Translations under genes and position numbers: made by a program | Part shown: positions 19,975-28,853 of the stretch, in pieces | How the letters are laid out: the number at the start of each line of letters is the position of its first letter | Numbering within the stretch: the first letter of the stretch is position 1 | Notes under the pieces: generated by a model | Told to the model about the DNA's origin: nothing | Databases searched by the model: none | Seen by the model: the letters and a program-made list of their open reading frames with translations, nothing else | Source of the DNA: JBBROS01 sp038229135 | Lineage (GTDB): Bacteria; Pseudomonadota; Alphaproteobacteria; Acetobacterales; Acetobacteraceae | DNA: 64,000 nt | Reading direction: 5' to 3' | NCBI GenBank assembly: GCA_038229135.1 | Contig: JBBROS010000015.1 | Coordinates: 22,636 to 86,635, forward strand

Positions 19975-20760
19975 ATGGATCACGACTTCACGGGCCAAGG
20001 CGTCGTCGTCACCGGCGCGCTCGGCATCTACGGCACCTGGATCGCGGACGCGTTCGCGCGCGCCGGGGCAACGCTCTGCCTGACGGACAGGGACGCGGCC
20101 CGGCTGGACGCGCGCCTGGCCGCGTCCGGCGCTGCGGCTGGCAGCTTCGCCCACCCCGCGAACCTCACGGACGATGCGGCACTCGCCGGGCTCCTCGCGG
20201 CGGTGTCCGAGCGTTGGGGCGCCGCGGACATCCTGGTCAACAACGCCGGCGTGTATCCGAGCGGCTTCCTGCTGGACATCGACGCTGCCGAATGGGACCG
20301 CATCATGGACCTGAACGTGCGCGTGCCGTTCCTGCTCACCCAGGGCATCACGAAGCAGATGATCGCGACCGGCCGCAAAGGCTCCGTCGTCAACATCTCC
20401 TCCGGCGCCGCCCACCGGATGCGCCGGACGGTGGTGCCCTACTGCCTGTCCAAGACCGCGCTCGACCGCCTCACCAAAGGCTACGCCCTCGAGCTCGCCC
20501 CCTACGGCATCCGCGTCAACGCCGTCGAGCCCGGCTTCGCCCCCGGCAGCACCGTGAATCCGCTGACCGAGGAACACGTCCGCCAAACCGCAAGCGGCAT
20601 TCCCATGGGCCGCGTGTCCGGCCCGAACGATGCGGCTGGCGCGGTGCTCTATCTGTGCTCGGCCGCCGCCTCCTACATCACCGGCACGTCCATCGCGGTG
20701 GATGGCGGCAACTCGATCGGGTCCATGGCGGTCCACCAGGCGAAGAAGACGCCGCTGTAA
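19975..20760 (+). CDS. Short-chain dehydrogenase/reductase (SDR)
   Basis: A 261-residue SDR. The cofactor loop reads TGALGIYGTW in place of the usual TGxxxGIG, with NNAG at the expected place and catalytic Ser and YCLSK intact. LCLTDRDAARL has Asp at the cofactor-selecting position, suggesting NAD. It follows the previous SDR by 47 bp with a GGGGGACG/GTAGG site before the ATG. Two adjacent SDRs suggest successive oxidation steps on one molecule; this is inference. Confidence 0.92.
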   Translation: MDHDFTGQGVVVTGALGIYGTWIADAFARAGATLCLTDRDAARLDARLAASGAAAGSFAHPANLTDDAALAGLLAAVSERWGAADILVNNAGVYPSGFLLDIDAAEWDRIMDLNVRVPFLLTQGITKQMIATGRKGSVVNISSGAAHRMRRTVVPYCLSKTALDRLTKGYALELAPYGIRVNAVEPGFAPGSTVNPLTEEHVRQTASGIPMGRVSGPNDAAGAVLYLCSAAASYITGTSIAVDGGNSIGSMAVHQAKKTPL

Positions 20761-20768
20761 GTGGGAGG

Positions 20769-20785
20769 CCAGGGCGCTGCCCTGG
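20769..20785 (+). terminator. Possible transcription terminator hairpin without T-run
   Basis: CCAGGGC and GCCCTGG form a 7-bp stem with a GCT loop, 8 bp after the SDR stop. No T-run follows, so it is only a weak terminator candidate. The rest of the 203-bp gap to 20964 holds nothing recognisable. Confidence 0.3.
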
Positions 20786-20963
20786 ACCACCTGTGGTTCG
20801 GGCGAAAACCAGCGGCTCCAAGGGCACCATCGCCCTGAACCCTTCGCTGCGCCTGCGACCGACGCCTGAAGGGTCATACGGAGACGGGCGCGCACCGGTG
20901 ACCGGGCAACCGCGTCGAGGTCATTACGGGAGACCGCTTCGAAGCCGACGCGCCGGTGTGACA

Positions 20964-22001
20964 CTAAAATTCAGTGCCGGCACGCGTTCCCACCCGGCCC
21001 GGTCTGCCGCTCACAGGCGACGAGCCGAAGCGGGTCCAGCCCGGGACCTGCGCGGCCAGGTTGACCTCCTTCCACTTCGGATGTCGGGGTGGACGCTGGA
21101 ATTGCGCGAACTTGTCCGACAGCGCGGCGATGAACCGCTGGATCCTGGCATACCGCTCGCTCCCAGAGGGCCACGCATACGCGGCCATCACCGCGCCGAC
21201 CGCGAGCGTATCGACGGCCTGGCCGGCGGCAATCAGGGCTGGGTAGTCATGGTCTGACAGTTGTGACGGCAGGTAGCTCTCCAGCAGCGCCGCGGTCGCA
21301 GGAAGCGGCAGGAAGCGCAGGCCCGACGCAGCCGGTACGGACGCGAACAACCCGGCCGGGCTGCCGGCGACATAGACCAGGGCTGCGATACCGCCGTCCA
21401 TCAACTGGCGCAGTGCATTCGCCTGCGATTCGAATCTGGGCTGGATGTCGACGTTCAACGACTTGAACAGCAGCGACCCGGTTATGGCGGTACCGCTACC
21501 ACGGACGTCGATGTTGACCGGCTTGCCATCGAGGTCCTCGAGCCGCTTGACCTCGGGGCGCGCCAGAACATGGATTTCCTCATCATACAGCTTGGCGATG
21601 TAGTTCACGCGGCTTGCCACCCCGGGGAACATCTGCTCCCGAAGCACGTAGGCCAGTGCATCCGATTGCACGATCCCGACATCGATGCCGCGCAGATGGA
21701 TGATGTCAGCGATGTTCTGGACCGAGCCCTTACCCAGGACCGGCAGGATCCGGAGCCGGTCCGCGTCATCGAGCACGGTGGCGAGGTCGGCCGCGATCCG
21801 GACATAGGTGCCGTCGATGCCGCCGGAAATCACGCCCACCGTGCCGCTGTTCGCCCGTGAACCGGGGACCAGTGGAAAGGCAGGCTGGCCGCGGGGCGCC
21901 GCCGGCTGCAGGCCCCCTTGTGCTGCGGCGATGGCGCCCGGCACCGCCGCCAAAGACGCGCCGAGAAGCATACTGCGGCGCGTGGACGACCCGTCAGACA
22001 T
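20964..22001 (-). CDS. TAXI family TRAP-type solute-binding protein
   Basis: A 345-residue periplasmic binding protein of the TAXI (TRAP-associated extracytoplasmic immunogenic) family. It has a Tat-like signal (STRRSMLLGASLAAVPGAIA) and family features GVISGGIDGTYVRIAADLAT, LPVLGKGSVQNI, VDVGIVQSDALAYV-like and GTAITGSLLFKSLN. No TRAP permease (DctM-type) lies nearby. It is only 18 bp downstream of the ExeA-like/Sel1 gene, so the two are probably cotranscribed. The ATG at 22001 has GGGAGA upstream. The ligand is unknown; relatives bind glutamate or other carboxylates. Confidence 0.88.
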   Translation of the reverse strand: MSDGSSTRRSMLLGASLAAVPGAIAAAQGGLQPAAPRGQPAFPLVPGSRANSGTVGVISGGIDGTYVRIAADLATVLDDADRLRILPVLGKGSVQNIADIIHLRGIDVGIVQSDALAYVLREQMFPGVASRVNYIAKLYDEEIHVLARPEVKRLEDLDGKPVNIDVRGSGTAITGSLLFKSLNVDIQPRFESQANALRQLMDGGIAALVYVAGSPAGLFASVPAASGLRFLPLPATAALLESYLPSQLSDHDYPALIAAGQAVDTLAVGAVMAAYAWPSGSERYARIQRFIAALSDKFAQFQRPPRHPKWKEVNLAAQVPGWTRFGSSPVSGRPGRVGTRAGTEF

Positions 22002-22019
22002 GTGCCGTGTCTCCCAAAA

Positions 22020-24512
22020 CTATGGCGCCGTGCGTGTGTCGGGCGGGTGCGAAGGCGCGGTCGCCGACCCGCCACCAAGCGCCGCAGCCCGGCGATACCA
22101 CTCCGCCGCCAGCGCTGGGTTGCCCGCCGTCATCGCACCGATCTCCTGCAGGAAGGCCGGATCGTAGGTCTTCGCCATGGCCGTCGCGGCCGCTGCACTA
22201 CCCGACGCTGCCGCACGGCCGAACATCAACCGTGCGCCAGAAACATCGCCCACCGAGAGGAGTTGGTCGGCGCGTCGGAGCAGCAGCGCCAAGGTCGCTG
22301 GAGATACCGACGAGGTGGCGGCGGGCTTGCTTGTTGCGGCGACGGCGATCTGAACCGGAGGAGCCGTGGGTGGGGCCGCAGCGGCTGGGGGCACGGCTGG
22401 GGCCGGTACGGATGGCAAAGGAACAACCGCCGCCGTTCCGGCAGCAGGGTCCTGCACGGTCGCAGCGCTTACGACGCCCGGGAACTCAGCGGGTGTCATA
22501 ACCCCCGGCTCTTCCTTCGCCGCCATCACCGGAGCGTTGGCCGCTGTTGGCGTCGAGACGGGACTCGGCGCGGCGGCGGGCGGAACCGGCCCTGGGTCCT
22601 GGGCTTCAGCCGGCGCATTCCCCGGACCAACGCTGGCAGGGTTCGTTCCGACCGCCACCTTCGCCTCCGGACCGTCGTCCGAAGACGAGGGCGCCGTGGC
22701 CTGCGAGGAGGACGGCGTTGGTTGAGGCGGTGGCACCCCGGCCGTGGCGGCACTCAACCCATCGCCGGCCCGAGGAGGCGTGGCGCCCTCGACCGTGGCC
22801 GGCACGACCTGCGATGCGTCGTCCGGCAGCGCTGGAACCACGGTCGGCGACGCCACTAGCGGCAGAACGGCCGAGCTTGCGTCGGGGCGGGCCTCCGTTG
22901 GCGCGACAGGACCGGCATCGGTCTGCGCGGGTGATCTCGCCTCGTCCGACGCCACCGGCGACTTCAGGGGCTCCTCACCGAGTTCAGGCAGCGGGTGGGC
23001 AAGCAGATCGCCCAAGACCTGTGAGGTGGCTTGCAGCCCTGCCGACATCGGCGGGGCCTGCCCACTTGCCCAAAGCCGAACCGTGGCGACAAAAGTCACG
23101 CTGGAAGGTACGCCCCCGCGAAACCTGGCACTCGTCGCATCAGCCGAATGAGGGGGCGCGCCTGGAGCCTGCGCCGACGCCGGCTCTGCGGCAGGCGGAG
23201 CCGGCACACCGTCCGAATGCGACTCCGTCGATCCCACGGCAACGGCCAGGTCTGGCGTCCCCTGGCTCATCGCGGGCGGAGCCATTTCGGACGCCGACGC
23301 CAGCACCGTCGAGCTTGCGGACGGCGCGTCGGTTCCCAGGAAGGCTCCGGCGACCGCCGCGACCCTTGCGAGCGGGCGCGACCAGCTTCCCGCACTGGTC
23401 AGGTCCAGCCCCTGCCCGAGCGGTGCCGGGTTCGACGCCGCCCGCCTCGGCAGCTCGAACGCAGCGAACCCAGCCATAAGGCAGGCACCGCCGACAACGC
23501 CAGCCACGATCTTCGTCCGCATAAATCTGGTTCGCCGACCTCCGCGCCCATCCCAAACGGGCCGGACAGGTGCCGACTGAACCGGAGGGCTGACCGACAC
23601 TATGGGCGAGTTGCTCGGCGGTGCGGCATCGGTTTGTGCCGGAGTCTGAGGCCGGGCACTGTCCATTCTGACGGCCTGCGCCGCCGGTGCAGCAGGCGCA
23701 GGCGGCAGCGGAAGCGGCGAGGCACGTATCGGAACCGGGCCGGCCAGGATGGCGCCCACCGCAACGTCCGAAAGCTCGCTTTGAGGCGGCCCAGGCGCCC
23801 CATCCTGCCCGGCCGTCCAACAATCCCGCTGCGCCGCAACCTTCTCGACGTCGCGCCGGGTAACCCGGTCCGAACGCTCGACCTCGGCCATCCACAGCGC
23901 GCCCTGAAGCAGGCTCGCCATAAGCCGGGGCACGCCGGCTCCCAACGCCACGACGGCTGCCGTGGCATCCTCGTCCCACACGACCGTAGACGGGCCCACG
24001 TTCTCGAGCCACAAGCGGACGAACGCCTGGCTTTCAAACGCCGTGAGGCTGTCCAGGCAAACGACCTTCCAGCCAGGGCATCGCTCGACCAGGCTCGGCA
24101 GCCCGGCCATCAGCACCGCACCATCAGTTGCAGACACCGCAGCCAGCTCGGCCGCGTCGAGCTGGTCGCCCTCGTCGACGAGGGACGCCCGGGGCGGGCC
24201 TTCCGCTTCCGTCGCGCTCGCCTCCGAGCAAAACAGGCTCCGTTGGAGGCACAGCGATGCCTCCCACCCGTTACGTCGCAGAAGCCGCGCCACGTCGTGG
24301 AGCAACAGCGTCTTCCCCGTGCCCGGTGGCCCCAGAAGGAGGATTCGGCACTGCCCCGCGAGGATCGCTGCGACCAGGTGCTCTCGGGTGACGTGCCACC
24401 GGTCGAACGGCACAGGGCCGAAAAACCTCGAGCCGCGGCGAATCGTCACGGATCCGATGATGGGAAACGTGTCCGTCGAGAAACCACCAGGCCGTGCTCC
24501 GCCGGTCTGCAT
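22020..24512 (-). CDS. ExeA/GspA-like AAA ATPase with transmembrane helix, Ala/Pro-rich stalk and C-terminal Sel1-like region
   Basis: An 830-residue protein. Residues ~35-230 resemble ExeA-type AAA ATPases: PFDRWHVTREHLV, Walker A GPPGTGKT (61-68), Walker B ASLVDEGDQ (109-117) and LMAGLPSLVE. One membrane helix lies at about 334-353 (IVAGVVGGACLMAGFAAFEL). Then come ~400 residues of Ala/Pro/Ser/Thr-rich low-complexity sequence, and a short C-terminal Sel1/TPR-like pair of helices (ARLMFGRAAASGSAAAATAM, EWYRRAAALG). ExeA normally carries a peptidoglycan-binding domain after the helix, so this is a variant architecture. The ATG at 24512 fits the family; an in-frame TTG at 24542 is possible. 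It is followed by the TAXI gene 18 bp on. The function is not known. Confidence 0.72.
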   Translation of the reverse strand: MQTGGARPGGFSTDTFPIIGSVTIRRGSRFFGPVPFDRWHVTREHLVAAILAGQCRILLLGPPGTGKTLLLHDVARLLRRNGWEASLCLQRSLFCSEASATEAEGPPRASLVDEGDQLDAAELAAVSATDGAVLMAGLPSLVERCPGWKVVCLDSLTAFESQAFVRLWLENVGPSTVVWDEDATAAVVALGAGVPRLMASLLQGALWMAEVERSDRVTRRDVEKVAAQRDCWTAGQDGAPGPPQSELSDVAVGAILAGPVPIRASPLPLPPAPAAPAAQAVRMDSARPQTPAQTDAAPPSNSPIVSVSPPVQSAPVRPVWDGRGGRRTRFMRTKIVAGVVGGACLMAGFAAFELPRRAASNPAPLGQGLDLTSAGSWSRPLARVAAVAGAFLGTDAPSASSTVLASASEMAPPAMSQGTPDLAVAVGSTESHSDGVPAPPAAEPASAQAPGAPPHSADATSARFRGGVPSSVTFVATVRLWASGQAPPMSAGLQATSQVLGDLLAHPLPELGEEPLKSPVASDEARSPAQTDAGPVAPTEARPDASSAVLPLVASPTVVPALPDDASQVVPATVEGATPPRAGDGLSAATAGVPPPQPTPSSSQATAPSSSDDGPEAKVAVGTNPASVGPGNAPAEAQDPGPVPPAAAPSPVSTPTAANAPVMAAKEEPGVMTPAEFPGVVSAATVQDPAAGTAAVVPLPSVPAPAVPPAAAAPPTAPPVQIAVAATSKPAATSSVSPATLALLLRRADQLLSVGDVSGARLMFGRAAASGSAAAATAMAKTYDPAFLQEIGAMTAGNPALAAEWYRRAAALGGGSATAPSHPPDTRTAP

Positions 24513-24552
24513 CGTCCGACGGTAGAAGCCCACGCCTCCCAAACGAAGAGTT

Positions 24553-24575
24553 TGGCACTACACGTTTTCGTGCCA
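24553..24575. promoter_or_regulatory. Inverted repeat upstream of the ExeA-like gene
   Basis: TGGCAC and GTGCCA form a perfect 6-bp dyad around an 11-bp centre that contains a nested CACG-TTTT-CGTG. It is 41 bp upstream of the chosen ATG, in a locally AT-richer stretch, and is a candidate operator. A sigma-54 promoter was considered but the downstream GC is missing. Confidence 0.4.
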
Positions 24576-24752
24576 GACTATGCTGGGTCGCCGAACTTAC
24601 ACCCGCCCTGGTCGAGGTTTCTCCAGCCCCGATTCAACATCCGACCTGGATAACTCAGGGGGGCTGGTCACCTGCCCACACGTGGTCGCGGTCCATGCCA
24701 CGCTGTTTCTGTGGACCCGCTCCGACCCTTGCTCCCCACGTCGCCGCCGCCT

Positions 24753-26189
24753 TCAGCGCCCTCCCACTCGGAACAATCCCAGATCGATGCTGTTCGCCAT
24801 CGCCGCATACCCAGCCGGGCTCGGATGCAGGTGGTCGCCGGAGTCATACTCCGGTTTCGACCGGGTCGGGCGTTCCGGATCCTGCACCACCGCCGCGAAG
24901 TCCATCACCCCGTCATAAGCACCACTGGTGCGGATCCAGTCGTTCAGGGCCTGGCGCTTCTTCTCGCCCTCGGGCGTCCAGTAGGCGGCGCCCTCGAACG
25001 GGGTCAGCGTGGCACCGACGATGCGCAAGCCGCGCGCGTGAGCCCGATCGATCATCTGCCGATGCCCGGCAATCAGCTCGGCGACGCTCGGCGATGCATT
25101 GGTCCCCCCCACGCCGATGTCGTTCACGCCCGCCAGGACGGTGACATGCGTAACGCCGGGCTGCGCCAGGACGTCGCGGTCGAACCTGGCGAGCGCATTC
25201 GGGCCAACGCCGTCTGCCAGCACCCGGCCGCCTCCGATCCCGCCGTTCACGATGGCCATGCGCGTTCCGGCCGCGGCAAGACGGGCTCCCAGCTGATCCG
25301 GCCAGCGCCTGTTCTGGTCGATGCCTGACTGCGTGCCGTCGGTGATCGAATCGCCGAATGCGACCAGCACGCCGGCCGCGTCCGGTCGGACCACCTCGAC
25401 ACGGCTGAGGAAGAACGAGGACGCGGACGCCAGGCCATCGCCGCGCCGGTAGGCCGTCGTACCGGCGACCGGGAAGGTGGGGGCGCCCGCATGGTCACCA
25501 GGGTGCGAGACGTAGTTCACCTGCCAGGAGGCGGGATGGACGCTGACCGGTGACTTCCACGCCGACAGGTCGTCCGGCAGGTAGAGGTCCACGACCAGGT
25601 CACCGCCATCCGGAACGGTAAGGTCGACAGGATCGCTGACCAGCAAGGCGCCGGGCGGGACTGTCGAGCGGGGGAGCCCGCCGAAGGTGAGCACGCGATC
25701 GCTGGCCGCGACGGTCGATGCGCCCTTATCGCGCAACGCCACATGCGCGGCGCCGATCAGAAGCGGCAGCGTCCCGAGGCTGTTGGACAACACCACCCGA
25801 ACCCGGGCGCCGCCGAGCGAGACGTGGGCGATCTGCCGCAGCGTCTGTCCCTTGATCTGCAGTGGCGACATGCCTCCGACCGGCAGTTCCTGGCCCGGCG
25901 CCACATCCTTGACGGCCTGGGGCACGTCTCGCACCCAGGGGAACGCCTGCGCCGAAGCGGGCAGAGATTGCGGCGGCTGATCCAGGCGCGCGACCTGCGG
26001 TGCGGCCCAGGTCGCGATCCATCGTTCGGACCCTTGCCGGTCCGCTGTCTGCGCGGCGACGGGCACGCTTGCCAGAAGCGGGGCTGTCACGAGCAGCACC
26101 TGCAGCAGCCCTCGTCGGGACGGGCGTTGCCGGACCTCCGAGCGCAGCGGCGACTCGTCGGATCGGACCATCCTGTCGTCGTGGAGCAC
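24753..26189 (-). CDS. Secreted SGNH/GDSL-type esterase
   Basis: A 478-residue exported hydrolase. A Tat-like signal (RQRPSRRGLLQVLLVTAP, cleavage near PVAAQ) leads to SERWIATWAAPQ, then SGNH blocks: AFGDSITDGTQS with the nucleophilic Ser, NGGIGGGR (Gly), GVNDIGVG (Asn) and GDHLHPSPAGY with the Asp-x-x-His pair. The N-terminal ~190 residues form an extra beta-rich domain as in many carbohydrate or acetyl esterases. The GTG at 26189 is chosen because GGGAGG lies 6 nt upstream; an ATG at 26171 is the alternative. It lies downstream of the GH3 gene and probably removes ester groups from plant-type glycans. Confidence 0.87.
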   Translation of the reverse strand: MLHDDRMVRSDESPLRSEVRQRPSRRGLLQVLLVTAPLLASVPVAAQTADRQGSERWIATWAAPQVARLDQPPQSLPASAQAFPWVRDVPQAVKDVAPGQELPVGGMSPLQIKGQTLRQIAHVSLGGARVRVVLSNSLGTLPLLIGAAHVALRDKGASTVAASDRVLTFGGLPRSTVPPGALLVSDPVDLTVPDGGDLVVDLYLPDDLSAWKSPVSVHPASWQVNYVSHPGDHAGAPTFPVAGTTAYRRGDGLASASSFFLSRVEVVRPDAAGVLVAFGDSITDGTQSGIDQNRRWPDQLGARLAAAGTRMAIVNGGIGGGRVLADGVGPNALARFDRDVLAQPGVTHVTVLAGVNDIGVGGTNASPSVAELIAGHRQMIDRAHARGLRIVGATLTPFEGAAYWTPEGEKKRQALNDWIRTSGAYDGVMDFAAVVQDPERPTRSKPEYDSGDHLHPSPAGYAAMANSIDLGLFRVGGR

Positions 26190-26210
26190 GTTTCCCTCCC
26201 GATTTTTTCG

Positions 26211-26230
26211 TATCGTTCTGGGGGACGATA
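26211..26230. promoter_or_regulatory. Inverted repeat between the GH3 and SGNH genes
   Basis: TATCGT and ACGATA are separated by 8 bp, about 22 bp before the SGNH start. It could be an operator or an mRNA hairpin. It is not a terminator for the leftward transcript, as the T-run lies on the wrong side. Confidence 0.35.
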
Positions 26231-26269
26231 GGTGCAAGCGGGCCCGACTGACAATGGCCGCGCAGGCCG

Positions 26270-28480
26270 CTATCCATGGCCCGCCCCGAGACATGCTGGA
26301 TCGAGCTCCACGTCCAGGACCAGAGATGCATCGGCGGCATGTCGTCCAACCCGCACGGAATAGCAGCCGCCCTCGATCATGAACCGGTGCCGCCCCACGT
26401 CGAACCGGGCCAGCAAGCGCGGCTCGACAGCGATCTCGACCCGGCGATGCTCCCCAGCTTTCAGCCGCACCCGGCGGAACCCGGCCAACCGATGCACGAA
26501 CCCGACATCGCCTGACCTGCCCACGTAGACCTGTGCCACGTCCGCCCCGGCGCGGCGGCCACGATTGGTCACGGTGACGAAGACCGAAAACCCGTTCCCA
26601 ATCGGAGTCGCAACGATCTCCGAAAGGACGAACTCGGTGTAGGACAGGCCGAAGCCAAACGGGAAAAGCGGCTCGAAACCCTTCCGCTCGAACCAGCGAT
26701 AGCCCACGTCGGCGCCTTCGATGTCGTAGTCCACGTGGAAGATCGGGTGCGCGCGCCACTCGCTCGGCTCGTTCGTGGTGGCGGCCGGATCGAGCTGGCT
26801 GGGCCGCGGCAGCTGTTCCTCGGACGCGGGGAAGGTGCATGGCAGCCGCCCGGATGGATTGACGCGGCCGAACACGACGTTGGCGATCGCCGGGCCGCCA
26901 CCGACGCCGGGATAGAACGCGATCAGCACCGCCGCGACCTTCGCCAGCCATGGCATCGTCACGGGACCGCCGATTTCGAGCACGACGACCGTATGCGGCT
27001 GAGCGGTCGCGACGGTGTCGATCAGCCTATCCTGCGCATGCGGCAACGACAGGCCCTGTGCATCGAGCCCCTCCGACCGCCATTCCGTCGCAAACAGCAG
27101 CACCAGGTCGGCCGATCTCGCTGCCTCGGCGGCTGCCTCCGGATCGTGGCCGTCCAGGTAATCGACCTGCGCCCCCGCCGCCACGGCTTGGATCGCGGCG
27201 AGGGGAGACGACGGATGGTAGGTCCTCGGAAGGTCCTCCCCACGGATCACCACCCCAGGCTCCTGCAGGCAATCGTCGGGCGTCACCTGCGACGACCCGC
27301 CGCCGGCCAAAACGCCGCAGTAGGCGTGGCCTCCGATGACCAGGATACGGCTCATCTGCGCGGAGGCGGGGAGGATGTCCGCAGCGTTCTTCAGCAGGAC
27401 GATGCCCTGCTCCGCCGCGCGTTGCGCGACCTGGCGATGGGCGTCGAGGTCGATCGATCCGCCGGGCCGCGGTGGGTCGTCGACGACGCCGATCGCGAAC
27501 AGGCTGCGCAGGGTCCGGTGGATCATGTCGTCGATGCGCGATTGGGGCACGCGCCCGGCGGCGACCTCGGCCGCAAGGAGCCCGGCGAAGAACTGGTCCG
27601 GAGCCCACTGCGCCCCGGATTCAGCGTCGAGGCCCGCCAGGGCGGAGGCGACGGTGGAATGGGTGCCGCCCCAGTCGGACATCACCCAGCCCGGATAGGC
27701 CCAGTCGCCCTTCAGGACCGTGCCGATGAGGAACGGGTCTTCGGCCGTGTAGGTGCCGTTGACGAGGTTGTAGCTGGTCATCACGGAGCCGGGCTGGCCG
27801 ATCTCGATGCCGATCTGGAACGCGAGCAGGTCCGACTCGCGCATGGCCGCTTCGCCTATGTCGGAGCTGACGACCGGACGGCCGGTTTCCTGCGCGTTCA
27901 GCAGGAAGTGCTTGATGGTCGAGACGACGCGCTGAGACTGGATGCCTCCGATCGACTGACCGACCATGACGCCCGTCAGCAAAGGGTCTTCCGAGATGTA
28001 TTCGAAGTTCCGCCCGCAGCGGGGATCGCGTACCAGGTTGGCGCCTCCGGCCAGCATGACGTTCAGCCCCTTTGCGCGTGCCTCATGGCCGACCAGGGCG
28101 CCGGTCTCGAAGGCGAGGTCCGGATCGAATGTCGCCCCGAGCAGGAGGGATGCCGGCAGCGCCGTCGCTTGGTCGCCGGGGCGGATGTTGCCAGGGTTGG
28201 TGACCCCCAAGCTGGCGTCGCTTTGCTGCATGGCCGGGATGCCGAGCCGCGGAATGCCGGGATAGTAGCCGGCCGAGCCGATGGCTCCGTCGGTCGGCGC
28301 GAGGACCCCGTTCGGCGGGGTTTGCGTGGCCGACAGCCAGGCAAACTTCTCTGCCTGGGTCATGGCATCCACCACCATCGCGGCCCGGAGCTCTGGCGAG
28401 AGGGATGTATCGGTCCAGGGAAGCTGCTTGCGCGGGATTGCCAGTCCCGGCATTGCCGTAACGCTGTCTCGTTCGCTCAT
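26270..28480 (-). CDS. Glycoside hydrolase family 3 beta-glucosidase-like protein
   Basis: A 736-residue GH3 enzyme. The TIM-barrel part contains GRNFEYISEDP (158-166), the conserved KHF (190-192) and the nucleophile Asp269 in VMSDWGGTHS. The alpha/beta sandwich follows (AAEQGIVLLKNAADILP, then GHDPEAAAEAA), and the C-terminus is a fibronectin-III-like domain (RAGADVAQVYVG, GFRRVRLKAGE). There is no obvious signal peptide, so it may be cytoplasmic or periplasmic by another route. It likely releases glucose, xylose or similar residues from oligosaccharides. It lies upstream of and co-directional with the SGNH esterase gene (80 bp). Confidence 0.92.
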   Translation of the reverse strand: MSERDSVTAMPGLAIPRKQLPWTDTSLSPELRAAMVVDAMTQAEKFAWLSATQTPPNGVLAPTDGAIGSAGYYPGIPRLGIPAMQQSDASLGVTNPGNIRPGDQATALPASLLLGATFDPDLAFETGALVGHEARAKGLNVMLAGGANLVRDPRCGRNFEYISEDPLLTGVMVGQSIGGIQSQRVVSTIKHFLLNAQETGRPVVSSDIGEAAMRESDLLAFQIGIEIGQPGSVMTSYNLVNGTYTAEDPFLIGTVLKGDWAYPGWVMSDWGGTHSTVASALAGLDAESGAQWAPDQFFAGLLAAEVAAGRVPQSRIDDMIHRTLRSLFAIGVVDDPPRPGGSIDLDAHRQVAQRAAEQGIVLLKNAADILPASAQMSRILVIGGHAYCGVLAGGGSSQVTPDDCLQEPGVVIRGEDLPRTYHPSSPLAAIQAVAAGAQVDYLDGHDPEAAAEAARSADLVLLFATEWRSEGLDAQGLSLPHAQDRLIDTVATAQPHTVVVLEIGGPVTMPWLAKVAAVLIAFYPGVGGGPAIANVVFGRVNPSGRLPCTFPASEEQLPRPSQLDPAATTNEPSEWRAHPIFHVDYDIEGADVGYRWFERKGFEPLFPFGFGLSYTEFVLSEIVATPIGNGFSVFVTVTNRGRRAGADVAQVYVGRSGDVGFVHRLAGFRRVRLKAGEHRRVEIAVEPRLLARFDVGRHRFMIEGGCYSVRVGRHAADASLVLDVELDPACLGAGHG

Positions 28481-28707
28481 GGTCGCCGTGGCTCGTCAGC
28501 CCAGTTCCGGTTTGACATGGCCGCCCTCTCACGCCCGGCGCGTCGTCGACAGGGGCGATGCTGCCGACAGTCATAGCCCAGATTTGGGCCGATCGCCGAT
28601 CAGTATCGTAGGGCCGCCAGCGGTTGTCGCCGAGCGGGAATGCCAGGTCGTCCAGGGCACGCGTAGCCACCCAGTCGACTGCACAAACCGTTCGAGACAA
28701 TGACTTG

Positions 28708-28782
<75 letters not shown>

Positions 28783-28853
28783 TTCGCGCCCGCCTATAGC
28801 GGGCTGGGGAGGGGTGTGCAACCTACGTATGGCGGACTTTCTCCACTCAGGCG

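Noticed and set aside
20974..20986. Possible attachment-site copy of the tRNA-Thr 3' end
   Set aside because: A 12-of-13 match in GC-rich DNA can occur by chance and no integrase is present. It is mentioned only as a hint in the island finding and not annotated.
24553..24580. Sigma-54 promoter-like TGGCACG sequence upstream of the AAA gene
   Set aside because: The required GC dinucleotide at the -12 position is absent at the right spacing.
26201..26230. Terminator between the GH3 and SGNH genes
   Set aside because: The T-run and hairpin are in the wrong order for leftward transcription, and both genes run in that direction.
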